Shown here: positions 7,569 through 15,929 of the stretch, in pieces
How positions within the stretch are numbered: position 1 is the stretch's first letter
How the letters are laid out: each line of letters opens with the position of its first letter
Source of the DNA: Streptomyces specialis
Lineage (GTDB): Bacteria > Actinomycetota > Actinomycetes > Streptomycetales > Streptomycetaceae
Direction of reading: 5' to 3'
Length of the DNA: 64,000 nucleotides
Assembly (NCBI RefSeq): GCF_001493375.1
Contig: NZ_LN929896.1
Span: 1 to 64,000, forward strand
Position numbers and translations under genes: made by a program
Notes under the pieces: model-generated
What the model was told of the DNA's origin: nothing
Database searches by the model: none
Seen by the model: only the letters and a program-made list of their open reading frames with translations

Positions 7569-9571
7569 TCCAGGGGTGGGGCGTCGGGGCGTTCGATGCC
7601 GAACGCCCGCAGGTACAGGGCGAGTTCTGCCTCGATCGCGCGCTCGATGGTCGCCGCGCGGCGGAAGCCGTGGCCCTCGCCGGGGAACGCCAGGTAGGCG
7701 TGGGGGACGCCGCGCCCGGCGACGGCGGCCAGGAGCCGTTCGGCCTGCGCGGGCGGGCAGATCGGGTCGTCCAGGCCCTGGAGCAGGAGGAACGGGACGG
7801 TGATCCGCTCGGCGTGGTGGACCGGGGACCGCTCGCGGTACCGGTCGGGGACCTCGCTCAGCGGGCCGATCAGCGTCTCCAGGTAGTGCGACTCGAAGTC
7901 GTGGGTGTCGTCCACCGCCCAGCCGGTCAGGTCGAGGATCGGGTACTTGATCACGCCGCAGGCGTACAGGCCCTCGGCGGCCGGTGAGACCAGCGAGGCG
8001 GCGACGGTCCAGCCGCCGGCGCTGCCGCCCCGGATGGCCAGCCGCGCCGGGTCGGCGGTGCCCTCGGCGGCCAGGGCGCGGGCGACGGCGGCGCAGTCCT
8101 CGACGTCCACCACCCCCCACTGTCCGCGCAGCCGGTCGCGGTAGGCGCGGCCGTAGCCGCTGGAGCCGCCGTAGTTCACCTCGGCGACGCCGATGCCGCG
8201 CGAGGTGTAGTACGCGATCTCCAGGTCCAGCACGAGCGGCGCGCGGGCCGTCGGGCCGCCGTGGGCCCAGATGACGTACGGCGGTGCCTCGCCGTCCGGG
8301 CCCCGGACGGCGGGATGCCTCGGCGGGTAGACCTGGGCGTGGACCTCCCGGCCGCCGGGCCCCCGCACCACGCGGGCGACCGGCTCGGGATGGTACGCGG
8401 GATCGACGAGGTCGCGGTGCGGTTCGGCGACGACGCGGCAGTGCCCGGTGGCGGTGTCGAGGGAGACGATCTCGTGGTGGCGGTGCGGACCGGCCGCGAC
8501 GCCGGAGACGACGGTGCCCCGGACCGCGAGCGAGGACGACCACTCGGTCCATGGCCCCGGCACCTCCACGAGGTCGCCGGTGGCCGGGTCGAGGACGCCG
8601 AGGCGGGCGTCGCCCCGGCCGTGGACGACGGCGACCGTCCCGTCGGCCAGCGGCGCGCACCAGGTGGCGCCGACGCGCCACAGCGGTCCGGCGAACTCCT
8701 CGTGGCGCGGGCAGAGGTTGACCGCGTCGCCGGTGTCCGGATCGACGCGGTGCGGGTTCCACCAGCCCGTGCGGTCGGTGACGGCGAGCAGGGTGCCGTC
8801 CGGTGCCCACCCGGCCTGGGCGACGGACTCCTCCGGGCCGCCCGCGAGGACGCGCGGGTCCGCGCAGCGGGGCGGGGTGCCGGTGACGTCCGCGATGATC
8901 AGCTCGGTGCCGTCCCAGGGCATGCGCGGGTGGTCCCAGGCGAGCCACACCGCGCGCCCGCCGTCCGGCGACAGCTTCGGCCCGGTGACGAAACGGTGCC
9001 GCTCGTCGGCCAGTTCACGGACGGCGGAACGGTCGCCGGCCGCCGAGCCGTCGAGCGGCACGGCCACCGGGACCCGCCGCACGTCGCCCGGCCCCTCGCC
9101 GGTGAACTCCTCCATCACGCACCACACTTCGCCCAGGTCGGGCAGGATCAGCGGATCGCACCAGCGCAGCCCGCCGCCGATGCCCGAGACGGGGGTGAGC
9201 GGGCGCGGTTCCACGGCGGCGGCGCCGGGGCCGGCGCCGGGCTCGGCGGCGTACAGGCGCTGGTCCGCGAAGTGCGTGAACACGGCCAGCGGGCCGCCCT
9301 GTTCGCGCGGCACGGCGGCCCACGGCCGCCCGCCGTACTCGATGACCCGGCTGCGGACGTTCCACGGCGGCGGCAGCACCGGCACCGGCCCGTCGCCGTC
9401 GGCGGTCAGCCGCAGCAGCGCGCGGCGCCCGCCCTCGGCGGGCCGGGGCGCGGTCCACCACAGCTCGGCGCCGACCGCGCCGAGGTACTCGGGCGCGCCG
9501 TCGTGGGCGGCGACCAGCGACGCGCCGACAGGGGACGGCCAACTGCCGTACGGCATCGTCTTCTTCGTCAT
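7550..9571 (-). CDS. Prolyl oligopeptidase-family (S9) serine peptidase
   Basis: A 673-residue two-domain peptidase. The N-terminal half is a beta-propeller (repeats such as GPKLSPDGGRAVWLAWDHPRMPW and VAQAGWAPDGTLLAVTD). The C-terminal alpha/beta-hydrolase domain has nucleophile GGSAGGW, acid GLDDPICP and catalytic His GEGHGF. It resembles S9C acylaminoacyl-peptidase/dipeptidyl-peptidase members that cut short peptides in the cytosol; no signal peptide is present. It begins 10 bp after the M20 gene and follows the M55 gene in the same direction, so the three probably form a peptide-degradation operon. Start 9571 (MTKKTMPYG) is the first conserved Met. Confidence 0.9.
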   Translation of the reverse strand: MTKKTMPYGSWPSPVGASLVAAHDGAPEYLGAVGAELWWTAPRPAEGGRRALLRLTADGDGPVPVLPPPWNVRSRVIEYGGRPWAAVPREQGGPLAVFTHFADQRLYAAEPGAGPGAAAVEPRPLTPVSGIGGGLRWCDPLILPDLGEVWCVMEEFTGEGPGDVRRVPVAVPLDGSAAGDRSAVRELADERHRFVTGPKLSPDGGRAVWLAWDHPRMPWDGTELIIADVTGTPPRCADPRVLAGGPEESVAQAGWAPDGTLLAVTDRTGWWNPHRVDPDTGDAVNLCPRHEEFAGPLWRVGATWCAPLADGTVAVVHGRGDARLGVLDPATGDLVEVPGPWTEWSSSLAVRGTVVSGVAAGPHRHHEIVSLDTATGHCRVVAEPHRDLVDPAYHPEPVARVVRGPGGREVHAQVYPPRHPAVRGPDGEAPPYVIWAHGGPTARAPLVLDLEIAYYTSRGIGVAEVNYGGSSGYGRAYRDRLRGQWGVVDVEDCAAVARALAAEGTADPARLAIRGGSAGGWTVAASLVSPAAEGLYACGVIKYPILDLTGWAVDDTHDFESHYLETLIGPLSEVPDRYRERSPVHHAERITVPFLLLQGLDDPICPPAQAERLLAAVAGRGVPHAYLAFPGEGHGFRRAATIERAIEAELALYLRAFGIERPDAPPLDLSGTA

Positions 9572-9581
9572 CCCACCGGCC

Positions 9582-10925
9582 TCACAGGGAGCGCAGCGCG
9601 CGGTCGAGGACACGGGTGCCGAAGTGCAGGGCGCTGACCGGGACCCGCTCGTCCACGCCGTGGAACATCGCCTGGTAGTCGACGCCTTCGGGCAGCCGCA
9701 GCGGCATGAACCCGTAACTCCGCATCCCCAAGCGGGAGAACTGCTTGGCGTCGGTGCCGCCCGACATGCAGTACGGGATCACGTGCGCGCCCGGGTCGAA
9801 GTGGAGCAGCGCCTCGCGCATCACGGCGAACGACGGCGCGTCCACGGGCGCTTCGAGCGGGATCTCGCGGTGCGCGTACGTCCACTCCACGTCCGGGCCG
9901 GTCAGCCGGTCCAGTGTCGCGGTGAACTCCTCGTCGCCGCCCGGCAGGACCCGCCCGTCCACGTGCGCGGTGGCCCGGCCCGGGATCACGTTCAGCTTGT
10001 AACCGGCTTCCAGCATCGTGGGGTTGGCGCTGTTGCGGACGGTCGCGGCGACCAGCGCGGCGGCCGGGCCGATGCGGGCCAGCAGGCCGTCCACGGCCGC
10101 GTCGTCCACCGTGCCGTCCGCGCGGTCGAGGTCGGGCAGCGGGAGGCCGTAGATCGCGGCCAGCTCCGCGAGGGCGGCCCGCACGGTCGGGGTCAGCCGC
10201 ACCGGCCAGGTGTGCTCCCCGATACGGGTGACGGCGGCGGCCACCCGGGTCACGGCGTTCTCGTGGTTGATCTTCGAGCCGTGCCCGGCCCGCCCGCGCG
10301 CCGTCAGGTTCAGCCAGGACGTGCCGCGTTCGCCCGCCGCCACCGGGTAGATCCGGCGGCCGTCGCCGGGGTGGAACGTGTACGCGCCCGACTCCCCCAC
10401 CGCCTCGGTGCAGCCGTCGAACAGCTCGGGGCGGGTGGCGACGAGGAACCCCGACCCGAACTGAGCGGTGTCCTCCTCGTCGGCGGTGAACGCCAGCACG
10501 ATGTCGCGCCGGGGCCGGACGCCGGCCCGCGCCCAGGCGCGGACGACGGCCAGGACCATGGCGTCGGAGTCCTTCATGTCCACGGCACCGCGCCCCCAGA
10601 CGACCCCGTCGCGGATCTCGCCGGAGAACGGGTGCACCGTCCACTCGGCGGGGTCGGCGGGCACGACGTCGAGGTGGCCGTGGACGAGCAGCGCGTCGGC
10701 GGCCGGGTCGGTGCCGGGGATCCGCGCGACGACGTTGGTCCGGCCGGGCGCCTTCTCCAGCAGCAGCGGCTCGATCCCGGCCTCCGCGAGCCGCGCCGCG
10801 ACGTACTCGGCGGCGGGACGCTCGACACCCACGCCGCCGCCCCGGTTGGTGGTGTCGAAGCGGATCAGGTCCGAGGTGAACCGGACGGCCTCGTCCAGGG
10901 CCCGGTCATCGATGTGCTCAGCCAT
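9582..10925 (-). CDS. M20 family metallopeptidase
   Basis: A 447-residue zinc peptidase of the M20/ArgE/DapE group. Metal and catalytic motifs are in order: HGHLDVVPADP (His, catalytic Asp), GRGAVDMKDSDAM (bridging Asp), FTADEEDTAQFGSGF (Glu-Glu), GESGAYTF (ligand position) and a C-terminal His in MFHGVDERVP. A dimerisation/lid domain occupies roughly residues 210-330. It is likely an aminopeptidase or deacylase on small peptides or N-acyl amino acids. Its start overlaps the M55 gene by 8 bp, showing translational coupling, and its end is 10 bp from the S9 gene. Confidence 0.9.
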   Translation of the reverse strand: MAEHIDDRALDEAVRFTSDLIRFDTTNRGGGVGVERPAAEYVAARLAEAGIEPLLLEKAPGRTNVVARIPGTDPAADALLVHGHLDVVPADPAEWTVHPFSGEIRDGVVWGRGAVDMKDSDAMVLAVVRAWARAGVRPRRDIVLAFTADEEDTAQFGSGFLVATRPELFDGCTEAVGESGAYTFHPGDGRRIYPVAAGERGTSWLNLTARGRAGHGSKINHENAVTRVAAAVTRIGEHTWPVRLTPTVRAALAELAAIYGLPLPDLDRADGTVDDAAVDGLLARIGPAAALVAATVRNSANPTMLEAGYKLNVIPGRATAHVDGRVLPGGDEEFTATLDRLTGPDVEWTYAHREIPLEAPVDAPSFAVMREALLHFDPGAHVIPYCMSGGTDAKQFSRLGMRSYGFMPLRLPEGVDYQAMFHGVDERVPVSALHFGTRVLDRALRSL

Positions 10926-11754
10926 ACCATTCCTCCACCGCGGCGGATACCAGTGTCGTGACGGCCTTGAAGCAGCGGATCCCCTCGTACATGCCGGGCG
11001 CGGTGTACGCCACCCGGCACGGGCCGGTCCGCTCCACGCCGGGCACCACGGTCGCGGCGCCGGCGAGGTGTTCGGCGTCGAACTCGATCTCGACGTTCCG
11101 CGGCACGGGCGCCGCCGGCTCGTGCCGCACGGCGAGGGCGACGGCCCGCGCGGCGGCGGCCCGGATGGCGGCGGCCGTGCGGGCGGGGGTGCGGCAGACG
11201 GCCGCGTAACGGGAGACGTGGTCCTTGACGGCGACGGCCGGCGCGTCCGGGGCGTAGCCGCGCGCGTCGGCGCAGGTGCGGTCGTCGCCGGTGACCAGGA
11301 CGACGGGGGTGCCGTACTCGGCGGCGACCAGCGCGTTCAGCAGCCCTTCGCTGGCCCGGACGCCGTCCACGAAGACGCCGGTCAGCGAGTTGCCCAGGTA
11401 GGTGTGGGCGAGCACGCCCTCGTCGCCCGCGCCCGTGTGGTACCCGACGAAGGCGATGCCGTCGATGTCGCCGTGCTGGACGCCCTCGACCATGCCGAGC
11501 GCCTTGTGCCGCCCGGTGAGCATCGAGGCGCGGTCGTCGAGCTGTTCGAGCAGGAGGTTCCGCATCGTCATGTGGGCCTCGTTGACCAGGACCTCGTCGG
11601 CGCCGCCGTCGAAGAACCCGGCGACGGCGGCGTTCACGTCGGAGGTGAACATCGGGCGGCACCGCTGCCACTCCGGCGTTCCCGGCAGGCAGTCGGCCGG
11701 CCAGGTCACCCCCGTGGCCCCCTCCATGTCGGCCGAGATGAGGATCTTGGTCAT
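10918..11754 (-). CDS. M55 D-aminopeptidase (DppA-like)
   Basis: A 278-residue zinc peptidase of family M55. The N-terminal ISADMEGATGVTW carries the Asp9-x-Glu11 metal pair, NEAHMTMRNLL a ligand His, and GYHTGAGDEGVLAHTY the remaining His residues. DppA of Bacillus is a decameric D-Ala/D-amino-acid aminopeptidase, and close relatives are encoded with dipeptide transporters and M20 peptidases. Here it leads a three-gene peptidase operon, so a role in recycling D-amino-acid-containing (cell wall) peptides is a reasonable inference. No transporter accompanies it. Confidence 0.9.
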   Translation of the reverse strand: MTKILISADMEGATGVTWPADCLPGTPEWQRCRPMFTSDVNAAVAGFFDGGADEVLVNEAHMTMRNLLLEQLDDRASMLTGRHKALGMVEGVQHGDIDGIAFVGYHTGAGDEGVLAHTYLGNSLTGVFVDGVRASEGLLNALVAAEYGTPVVLVTGDDRTCADARGYAPDAPAVAVKDHVSRYAAVCRTPARTAAAIRAAAARAVALAVRHEPAAPVPRNVEIEFDAEHLAGAATVVPGVERTGPCRVAYTAPGMYEGIRCFKAVTTLVSAAVEEWYG

Positions 11755-11820
11755 GCTCAGCCACGTTACCCGCCCCGCGCGGCCGGGGTCAGGAGGCGGC
11801 GGACAACCGGGGCGCGGCGG

Positions 11821-12690
11821 CTACGCGCAGTCGCCGGCGCACACCAGGGGACTCCCGGCCCACGTGCGCAGGGCGTGCGCCGTCGGGCTGTCCTCCGCGG
11901 CGGTGAACACGTGGAGCTGCTGCCCCATCCGCCCGTCCAGCGGCGGGACATGGAGTGTGGTGTAGGTCAGCTCCAGCTCCCCGGCGGCGGGATGGCGGTA
12001 CCGCTTGGTGCCGGTGCCGCACATCATCACGTCGCCAGCCGCCCAGGTGCGGCGGAACTCCTCGCTGCGCTCGGACAGTTCGGCGATCAGCTCGGTCAGC
12101 CGGTGGTCGCCCGGGTACCGGCCGCGGGAGTGGCGCAGCATCGCGACCTGTTCGGTGGCCCGCTGCCGCCAGTCGGGGAACAGGGCGCGGGAGGCGGGGT
12201 CGAGGAAGAGATACCTGGCGCAGTTCCGGTCGGCTCCGCGGGCGGCGGGGGCGCCGAGGAGTTCGGCGCCCAGCCGGTTCCAGGCCAGGACGTCGAGGCG
12301 TTCGTCCACGACGTAGGCGGGCAGCTCCGGCATGCCGTCCAGGACGCGCCGCAGCTCGCGGCTGACGCCGCCCGGGGCGTGGTCGCCGGGGGACGTGCCG
12401 CCGGTCGCGCGGGGGCGGGTGGCGAGGGTGACGAGGTGCTGGTGCTCGACGCGGCCGCGGCCCAGCGCCGTGGCCAGGGCGTCCAGTACCTCGGCCGACG
12501 GCTGGGTGGCGCGGCCCTGTTCGAGCCGCACGTAGTAGTCGACGCTGATCCCGGCGAGTTGGGCCAGCTCCTCGCGGCGCAGCCCCCGGACCCTGCGGCG
12601 GCGCCCGTTGGCGATGCCGACGCTCTGCGGGGCGATCCGCGCGCGCCGGGAGCGCAGGAAGGCGCCCAGTTCACGGCCGTTGTCCTCCAT
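11821..12690 (-). CDS. XRE/MmyB-type transcriptional regulator
   Basis: A 289-residue regulator. The N-terminal helix-turn-helix is RRVRGLRREELAQLAGISVDYYVRLEQGRATQPS. The C-terminal ~180 residues form the MmyB-like ligand-binding domain (YVVDERLDVLAWNRLGAELLG; CARYLFLDPASRALFPDW; HPAAGELELTYTTLHVP), a PAS-like fold reported to bind fatty acids in relatives. It is divergent from the flavodoxin-fold oxidoreductase at 12790, the usual genomic arrangement for this family, and most likely controls that gene and itself through the palindrome at 12710-12724. Confidence 0.9.
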   Translation of the reverse strand: MEDNGRELGAFLRSRRARIAPQSVGIANGRRRRVRGLRREELAQLAGISVDYYVRLEQGRATQPSAEVLDALATALGRGRVEHQHLVTLATRPRATGGTSPGDHAPGGVSRELRRVLDGMPELPAYVVDERLDVLAWNRLGAELLGAPAARGADRNCARYLFLDPASRALFPDWRQRATEQVAMLRHSRGRYPGDHRLTELIAELSERSEEFRRTWAAGDVMMCGTGTKRYRHPAAGELELTYTTLHVPPLDGRMGQQLHVFTAAEDSPTAHALRTWAGSPLVCAGDCA

Positions 12691-12709
12691 GCCGCCCAGT
12701 ATGCGTGGC

Positions 12710-12724
12710 CCTGGCAGTACCAGG
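12710..12724. promoter_or_regulatory. Palindromic operator CCTGG-N5-CCAGG
   Basis: CCTGGCAGTACCAGG is a perfect 5-bp-arm inverted repeat in the 99-bp divergent region between the MmyB-type regulator and the oxidoreductase. Position and symmetry make it the best candidate binding site for that regulator. The -10/-35 elements were not resolved. Confidence 0.5.
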
Positions 12725-12789
12725 ACAGCGAGTCCGCAGGAAGAACGGGGTTCTGGCTGCCGCCGCCGGGAGCTGCGAGAACTGGGGCC

Positions 12790-13611
12790 ATGGAAACCAC
12801 GCAGCCCACGGACCGTACGGCCCCCGCACACGGCAAGAAGATCCTGATCGTCAGCGCGCACCCGGATCCCCGCTCCCTCACCGCGTCGCTCGCCTCCTTC
12901 GCGGAGGCCGAGCTGCGCCGGTCCGGGCACGAGGTGCGGACGTCCGACCTGTACGCGATGAAGTGGCGGGCCGAGGTGACCGCCGACGACTTCCCCGATT
13001 TCGAACGGCTCAGCCCCGACGGCCGCCTGGACGTGATGGAGGTGTCCGGCCGCGCGACGGCGGAGGGGCGGCTGTCGCCGGACATCGCGGCGGAGCAGGA
13101 GAAGCTGCTGTGGGCGGACGCGGTGATACTCCAGTTCCCGCTGTGGTGGTTCTCCGCGCCGGCGATCGTGAAGGGCTGGTTCGACCGGGTCCTGACCAAC
13201 AACTTCGGCTACTTCTCCTCCGGCAACCCCGGCTACGGCGGCGGCACGCTGGCCGGGCGGCGGGCGCTGGTGGCGGTCACGCTGGGCGCCGGCGAGCCGT
13301 CGTTCTCCCCGCGCGGGATCCACGGGCCGCTGGCGGACGTGCTGTTCCCCATCCAGCACGGGGTGCTGTTCTTCACGGGCATGGACGTGCTGGAGCCGTT
13401 CGCCGTGTTCGGCGCCGCCGAGCTGGACGACGCCCGGTACGCGGAGGTGACGGCCGGGTACGGGGAGCGGCTGCGGGCGCTGTTCACGGACGAGCCGATC
13501 CCGTTCCGCTCGCTGCGCGACGGCGACTACACCCGCTCCCTCGAACTGCGGCCGGAGGTGGAGGCCCCGGGGGTCACCGGGTTCGACCTGCACCTCCGGA
13601 CCAGGGGCTGA
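12790..13611 (+). CDS. NAD(P)H:quinone oxidoreductase, flavodoxin fold
   Basis: A 273-residue protein of the NQO1/Flavodoxin_2 family. After a 16-residue tail come KKILIVSAHPDPRSLTASL (phosphate-binding loop for FAD/FMN), DLYAMKW, the central ADAVILQFPLWWFSAPAIVKGWFDRVL motif diagnostic of NQO1/YwrO-like quinone reductases, and a C-terminal GMDVLEPFAVFG segment. It catalyses two-electron reduction of quinones or related electrophiles in the cytosol. It is divergent from an MmyB-type regulator, so induction by a small hydrophobic ligand or electrophile is likely. Confidence 0.9.
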   Translation: METTQPTDRTAPAHGKKILIVSAHPDPRSLTASLASFAEAELRRSGHEVRTSDLYAMKWRAEVTADDFPDFERLSPDGRLDVMEVSGRATAEGRLSPDIAAEQEKLLWADAVILQFPLWWFSAPAIVKGWFDRVLTNNFGYFSSGNPGYGGGTLAGRRALVAVTLGAGEPSFSPRGIHGPLADVLFPIQHGVLFFTGMDVLEPFAVFGAAELDDARYAEVTAGYGERLRALFTDEPIPFRSLRDGDYTRSLELRPEVEAPGVTGFDLHLRTRG

Positions 13612-13615
13612 GCCC

Positions 13616-14083
13616 CTACGCGGCCGGCTTGTCCTTCTCCGTCTCGGCGGCGAGGTTGGCCAGGATCCGGTCGTAGATCGCGGCCAGGGCGCGCGGGGCG
13701 AAGAGGCGCTCGAACACGCCGCCGATGCCGCCCGCGCCCTCCCAGACGGTGCGGATGGTCACCCGGGAACGGGCGCCGTCGGTGCCCTCCCCGGGGACCA
13801 CGGTCCAGGTGGTGACCAGCGTGGAGTTGCGGTCGCTCTCCACCAGCGTGTCGTCCGACGGCTCGGTGACGTCCATCAGGCACTCGCGCACGCGCTTGGA
13901 CGTCGCGTGCAGCCGGAAGAAGACGACCGTGCCCTCGCCGTCGCCGCCCTCGCGGACCTCGTAGTCCTTGAACTGCTCCGGGAGCAGCCTCGGATGTGTC
14001 TGTCGGTAGTCGGCGATCGCATCGAGCACGTCGTCCGGCTTCGCCGCGATGTCCCGCCGCGCGACGACCTCGACCTGTGCCAT
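13616..14083 (-). CDS. SRPBCC (START/Bet v1-like) protein
   Basis: A 155-residue protein with the helix-grip fold signature of polyketide cyclase-like SRPBCC proteins: an opening strand VEVVARRDIAAKPDDVLDAIADYRQ, alternating strands (VVFFRLHATSKRVRECLMDV; NSTLVTTWTVVPGEG; RSRVTIRTVWEG) and a long C-terminal helix (ALAAIYDRILANLAAETEK). Such proteins bind hydrophobic ligands; many have no known enzyme activity. It converges with the oxidoreductase (4 bp between stops) and is divergent from the radical SAM gene. GGAGG lies upstream of ATG 14083. Confidence 0.8.
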   Translation of the reverse strand: MAQVEVVARRDIAAKPDDVLDAIADYRQTHPRLLPEQFKDYEVREGGDGEGTVVFFRLHATSKRVRECLMDVTEPSDDTLVESDRNSTLVTTWTVVPGEGTDGARSRVTIRTVWEGAGGIGGVFERLFAPRALAAIYDRILANLAAETEKDKPAA

Positions 14084-14156
14084 GGGAACCTCCTGGGTCG
14101 GTGCGGATGTACGGCTATCTCATCACCTCGCGACGATCCCGCTTGACACCACCTCT

Positions 14157-14172
14157 TCGAACATGTGTCCTA
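14157..14172 (+). promoter_or_regulatory. Degenerate LexA (SOS) box upstream of radical SAM gene
   Basis: TCGAAC-ATGT-GTCCTA matches the actinobacterial SOS consensus TCGAAC-N4-GTTCGA in the left arm and partially in the right. A TTGACA hexamer (14143-14148) lies just ahead. Mycobacterial Rv2578c-type genes are, to my knowledge, DNA-damage inducible, which makes the match worth noting, but the right half-site is weak. Confidence 0.35.
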
Positions 14173-14201
14173 ATACGGCACGACGGCAGCGAGGAGGCCC
14201 C

Positions 14202-15260
14202 ATGCGGTGGAACAACCTGAGCCTGAGCGAGGACGGCGCGGGCCCGGACGCCCCCGCGACGCCACCCGCGCTCTTCGGCGCCGCCGACGTCGTGACACGG
14301 CCCATCGACACGCCCGAGTTCCGGGGCATCACGTTCCACGAGGTGCGGGCCCGTTCCCTCGTCAACCGGGTGCCGGGCGCCTCACGGATGCCGTTCGCCT
14401 GGACGGTGAACCCGTACCGGGGCTGCTCGCACGCCTGCGTGTACTGCTTCGCCCGGAACACGCACAGCTACCTGGACCTGGACACCGGCATCGGGTTCGA
14501 CTCCCAGATCGTCGTCAAGGTGAACGCCCCCGACCTGCTGCGCCGCGAGCTGGGCGCCCCACGCTGGGCGGGCGAGCACATCGCGATGGGCACCAACGTC
14601 GACTGCTACCAGCGCGCCGAGGGCCGTTACCGCCTGATGCCCGGCATCATCGCGGCGCTGCGCGACTACGCGAACCCGTTCTCGATCCTCACCAAGGGCA
14701 CCCTCATCCTGCGCGACCTGGAGCTGCTGCGGCAGGCCGCCGCCGTCACGGACGTCGGGATCTCCGTCTCGGTCGGGTTCACCGACCCCGCGCTGTGGCG
14801 CACGGTCGAGCCGGGCACCCCGGCCCCCGAACGGCGGCTCGCCATGGTGCGGACCCTCGCCGGGCACGGCATCTCCTGCGGCGTGCTGATGGCCCCCGTC
14901 ATCCCGTACCTGTCCGACTCCCCGGCCCAGTTGCGCGAGACGGTCCGCGCGATCGCCGCCGCCGGGGCCACGTCCGTCACACCGCTCGCCCTGCACCTGC
15001 GGCCGGGCGCCCGCGAGTGGTTCATGAGCTGGCTGGCCCGCCACCACCCGCATCTGGTCCGCCGGTACGAGGTGCTCTACGCCGACGGCTCCTACGCCCC
15101 CCGGTGGTACCAGCGCCGGATCACCGGCCAGGTCCACGAGCTGGCCGCCGAGTACGGCATGGGCCCCACCCGCAGGGGCGCCCACCGCGCTCTGCCGGAG
15201 CCCGCACCCGAGCCCGCGCCGGCGCCCGCGCCGGGTGCGACCCAGCTCACGCTCCTCTGA
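14202..15260 (+). CDS. Rv2578c-family radical SAM protein (SplB-like)
   Basis: A 352-residue radical SAM protein. The cluster motif is C75-x3-C79-x2-C82 (PYRGCSHACVYCFAR), preceded by an N-terminal extension and followed by the SAM barrel (GTNVDCYQRAEGRYRLMPGI, SILTKGTLILRDLELL, VSVGFTDPALWRTVEPG). This is the Rv2578c/SplB-related group, which is distinct from true spore photoproduct lyase; the biochemical role is unknown and a DNA-repair link is suspected from regulation in mycobacteria. Start 14202 follows GAGGAGG at the proper distance. The Pro/Ala/Glu-rich tail ending TQLTLL is typical of the family. Confidence 0.9.
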   Translation: MRWNNLSLSEDGAGPDAPATPPALFGAADVVTRPIDTPEFRGITFHEVRARSLVNRVPGASRMPFAWTVNPYRGCSHACVYCFARNTHSYLDLDTGIGFDSQIVVKVNAPDLLRRELGAPRWAGEHIAMGTNVDCYQRAEGRYRLMPGIIAALRDYANPFSILTKGTLILRDLELLRQAAAVTDVGISVSVGFTDPALWRTVEPGTPAPERRLAMVRTLAGHGISCGVLMAPVIPYLSDSPAQLRETVRAIAAAGATSVTPLALHLRPGAREWFMSWLARHHPHLVRRYEVLYADGSYAPRWYQRRITGQVHELAAEYGMGPTRRGAHRALPEPAPEPAPAPAPGATQLTLL

Positions 15261-15430
15261 CCCGGCCGCCCCTGGCCGTAGTGCCACGGGGCCGCATGTC
15301 CGGGGACGCGGACGGCAATCATCCGTATGCCCGGACTTCCCGGGCGGCACCTCCCGGAAGGCGGACGGCACGCGCGACGCCTCGCGGCCCGGAGGTGTGC
15401 CCCCACGCGCCCACCCGAAGGAGCACCCCC

Positions 15431-15700
15431 GTGAGCCTGCGCCTGCGCCGTGACATCACCGCCCGCGACACCGGCACCGGCATGGTCCTGCTGGACGAAC
15501 GGAAAGGCCGGTACTGGCAGTTGAACGCGACCGGCGCCCTCGTTCTGCGCGCCCTGCTGGGCGGCGCCACGCCGGAGGAAGCCGCCGGCCGGCTCGCCGC
15601 CGACCGCCAGGTGGCACCCGAGCAGGCGGCGGCGGACGTCGGGGCGCTGATCGAGCGCCTCACCAGCGTCCGGCTGGCCGAACCCCTGCCCCGGACCTGA
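15431..15700 (+). CDS. PqqD-family peptide-binding protein (RiPP recognition element)
   Basis: An 89-residue PqqD-like winged helix. The pattern MVLLDERKGRYWQLNATGALVLRALLGGATPEEAAGRLA followed by a helix ending SVRLAEPL matches the stand-alone B1/RRE proteins that bind leader peptides in lasso-peptide and other RiPP pathways. GTG 15431 has GAAGGAG 8 bp upstream. No lasso cyclase, peptidase or convincing precursor is adjacent, and the sequence breaks into adapter at 15930, so missing partners could lie beyond the gap. A 35-codon frame ending in a TGA that overlaps the GTG start lies directly upstream and is Arg/Pro-rich, unlike known precursors. Confidence 0.75.
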   Translation: MSLRLRRDITARDTGTGMVLLDERKGRYWQLNATGALVLRALLGGATPEEAAGRLAADRQVAPEQAAADVGALIERLTSVRLAEPLPRT

Positions 15701-15701
15701 C

Positions 15702-15878
15702 CTACCCGGCGCGCTTCACCGACCCGATGAACGCGGCCCACGCCCCCACCGAGAACACCAGCGACGACCCCGCCGGCACCTTGCTGTCCCGCACGGGCAG
15801 CACCCCACCGGGCCCGTCGTCGGCCACCTCGACACAGTCGCCGCCGTTCACGTTGCTGTAGCTCGATCTGCGCCACAT
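15702..15878 (-). CDS. DUF397 protein
   Basis: A 58-residue DUF397 protein: MWRRSSYSNVNGGDCVEVADD, then VLPVRDSKVPAGSSLVFSVGAWAAFIGSV. These small proteins are abundant in streptomycetes and usually lie next to an XRE/DUF5753 regulator, forming regulator/antagonist pairs (WhiJ-like systems) tied to development. No such regulator is visible here, but its expected place upstream is cut by adapter sequence at 15930. An in-frame start at 15911 would add 11 residues; 15878 gives the standard length. Confidence 0.8.
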   Translation of the reverse strand: MWRRSSYSNVNGGDCVEVADDGPGGVLPVRDSKVPAGSSLVFSVGAWAAFIGSVKRAG

Positions 15879-15929
15879 GCGCGCCCACCTCACGAAAGCC
15901 CCGGCCCCCACCCCGACCGGACGGGACCA

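Noticed and set aside
15327..15434. 35-codon frame upstream of the PqqD gene as a lasso precursor
   Set aside because: It is Arg/Pro-rich, lacks the expected Gly1 and ring Asp/Glu pattern and a leader threonine, and no lasso enzymes are adjacent.
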